This document shows, piece by piece, positions 6,244 through 7,884 of a stretch of 7,884 nucleotides of DNA. The translations under genes were made by a program, and so were the position numbers. The notes under the pieces were generated by a model, which saw nothing but the letters and a program-made list of their open reading frames with translations, searched no databases and had not been told where the DNA came from. How positions within the stretch are numbered: position 1 is the stretch's first letter; the number at the start of each line of letters is the position of its first letter. The stretch is from Paracoccaceae bacterium (GTDB lineage: Bacteria > Pseudomonadota > Alphaproteobacteria > Rhodobacterales > Rhodobacteraceae): contig DAOUQK010000164.1 in assembly GCA_030625695.1 (NCBI GenBank), positions 1 through 7,884 on the forward strand. The letters are read 5' to 3'.

Positions 6244-7884
6244 TTAAAGATTTTTCAACCAACCGTCAGAAGGATGGCCCGGCTTTAGTTTTCCGGAATG
6301 ATAGGCGGCGTACAACTCGGAGAACCATTCACCCGGAGCGCGGAACTGATACCCGGTAATGCCTTTTGCGCGCGCCGCCAGCAGGTAGGATTTCCAGTCG
6401 TTTGCGTAACTTTCCTGATAAACAACCCCGTCAATCGCAAGGTTCTTGGCCTGGGTCATGCTGGACCAGGGGTTTGCAGATTCGGATGCCGCGTCGATGT
6501 GCGCGCAAACCTTAATGCGTCGGCTTTCCCATTCTTCGTCGGTGCAGGCCTCATCAGTTGGTTTGGCGGGGACATACGCGCCCTTATTGTGCGCCATATA
6601 CTCGGTCACATAGGCTTTGTCGTATTCGAATTTGGTGGCGATTTTTTCCGCTATGACAGAGGTATTCCCGCCGTATTCAATCCAGCCTCCATATTCTTTC
6701 CCTTTGCCGTTGCTGTTCATGAAGTTGTTTTTATCGTCAACCGCGTGCCCGACCTCATGCAAAGTGTTCCAGTTGAAAAACGTCACAGGGTCCTCATTGA
6801 CGGGTTTGCATTTTTCGATCTCGGCGCGCTCTTCCGGTGTTGTTGCCTCATCCAGACTGCCCACGGCGTCGTCACTACCGAAGCCATAGGGAGAAGACGT
6901 GGTGGCATCGCCTTCATGCATGACCACGTTCTTTTTGGCTGGCTGATATTTTGATCCCTGGCCTGAGGCATCAATGACCGAGAATTTGCTCATCGAATCG
7001 TTGTTGAGCGTGTGATCCAACGGTAAATCCTGCATCGCCTTGTAAAATGCGACAATGTTCGGCCCTTTCAGGTCAAGATCATCAATCACGGTTGTCGGGG
7101 CCAGGTTTTTGTTGCTGAAGTTCTCAATATCGCATCCGAACCGGGCCTTGAACGCGACCTTTACAACCGCGCGTTGCGCCTCTGGTTCCAGATTGTCGAT
7201 CATTGCGTCAAGTTCGGCAATACCGTTCGGGCGCGACAGGATTTCTTCGATGTCCTTTGGATCGGGCGGGGTGTTGGCCCGCATCTCGGCCATGACAAAG
7301 GCGCCTGTGCCAATGGCGCGCGCCTCTTCCAGAAGTTTTATTGCGTCAGCCGGATTGCGGGCCTCTACCTGCGTTGCCGCATCGGCCAGCTTCTTGCGCA
7401 TGGTGTCGATACTGGGCTTGATCGCATATCGGTGTTCGTGACCTTCAAGCACGCCAAGCCGGGGTTCCACCTCATCTTTGGCGCGCAGATCAACGTATTT
7501 CTTGTGGTCATTGGCAAGGTCCAGCGCCGTCTTGATCAACACGATGGCGGCTTCGATGTCGGCACTGACTTTGTCGAAATTCAGGCCGGTTTTTGCAGTG
7601 GTTTCCGCGCCCGCCAGGAGCTTTTCAATCTCGGCAATGTTGGTCGTCACATAGGCCACTTCGCCGTGGCCGGTAACCGGAACCAATGCGACGCGGGCAT
7701 GGGTAATTGCCTGCACAATGAATGCATATTGCGACATGACTTCATCTGCGGTGTTACAGGCCTCAAGTGCGGCCAGCAGATGCGCCTTGGCGTCTTTCGC
7801 TGCCAGCCCGTCTTTTTGACAGTTGGTGATTTCGGCATTGGCCTTATCCAGATGGACCTTGGCAACATCCGCATGCTCTTTGGT
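6244..7884 (-). CDS. Helical-repeat protein with C-terminal HExxH metalloprotease-like domain (partial, 5' end outside window)
   Basis: The frame is open to the right edge, so the true start lies beyond 7884; ATG 7737 is internal to a continuing helical region. The 546 visible residues fall into two parts. The first roughly 200 are Ala/Glu/Lys-rich helices with a repeat of about 69-76 residues, marked by KEH, GHGEV and GHEHR, each followed by helices ending in A..LL..A patterns. The C-terminal part contains LHEVGHAVDD (HEVGH codons 6759-6745), a gluzincin-type zinc site with catalytic Glu, and PGEWFSELYAAYHSGKL near the end. There Glu (6330-6328) or Glu (6318-6316) may be the third zinc ligand. 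Anthrax lethal factor has a similar HEFGHAVDD followed by EFFAEAF, so an ATLF-like protease is the best guess. About 140 residues separate the motifs, far more than in lethal factor, implying an insertion. No secretion signal is visible because the N-terminus is missing. It is followed by the CpXC gene. Confidence 0.75.
   Translation of the reverse strand, partial: TKEHADVAKVHLDKANAEITNCQKDGLAAKDAKAHLLAALEACNTADEVMSQYAFIVQAITHARVALVPVTGHGEVAYVTTNIAEIEKLLAGAETTAKTGLNFDKVSADIEAAIVLIKTALDLANDHKKYVDLRAKDEVEPRLGVLEGHEHRYAIKPSIDTMRKKLADAATQVEARNPADAIKLLEEARAIGTGAFVMAEMRANTPPDPKDIEEILSRPNGIAELDAMIDNLEPEAQRAVVKVAFKARFGCDIENFSNKNLAPTTVIDDLDLKGPNIVAFYKAMQDLPLDHTLNNDSMSKFSVIDASGQGSKYQPAKKNVVMHEGDATTSSPYGFGSDDAVGSLDEATTPEERAEIEKCKPVNEDPVTFFNWNTLHEVGHAVDDKNNFMNSNGKGKEYGGWIEYGGNTSVIAEKIATKFEYDKAYVTEYMAHNKGAYVPAKPTDEACTDEEWESRRIKVCAHIDAASESANPWSSMTQAKNLAIDGVVYQESYANDWKSYLLAARAKGITGYQFRAPGEWFSELYAAYHSGKLKPGHPSDGWLKNL

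Noticed and set aside
6244..7737. ATG 7737 as the true start of the metalloprotease-like gene
   Set aside because: The same frame stays open for 49 more codons to the window edge and continues the helical repeat pattern.

Overview
The window looks like part of a proteobacterial chromosome, most plausibly an alphaproteobacterium of the Rhodobacterales type. This rests on the AsmA-family envelope protein, the cog3964-type amidohydrolase and moderately GC-rich coding sequence. It is an inference from gene content, since no marker gene is present.

Layout. Positions 1-882 are visibly richer in A+T and hold no convincing gene; they carry an 18-bp tandem duplication, a terminator-like hairpin and a pair of TTGTACAA palindromes. 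A long plus-strand gene (883-3720) encodes a 945-residue AsmA-family inner-membrane-anchored protein. It converges on a minus-strand metal-dependent amidohydrolase (5082-3949), with a GC-rich hairpin between the two stops. Directly upstream of the amidohydrolase, 15 bases away, lies the frameshifted C-terminal remnant of what looks like a Gfo/Idh/MocA oxidoreductase (5243-5098). The amidohydrolase therefore seems to be the survivor of a decayed catabolic operon. A gene-poor gap (5244-5516) contains three spaced copies of CTGACAT, one of them inverted.

The right third is a minus-strand gene pair. The upstream gene, cut by the right edge (7884-6244), encodes alpha-helical repeats of about 70-76 residues followed by a C-terminal HEVGH zincin-like domain. 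That domain recalls the anthrax lethal factor protease fold through HExGHAVDD and a later EWFSE motif. After 22 bases comes a 234-residue protein with an N-terminal CpXC-type double-CxxC zinc-binding region (6221-5517). This pair is the most interesting content: a candidate secreted or effector-like metalloprotease with a small partner protein. The toxin/partner interpretation is inference only.
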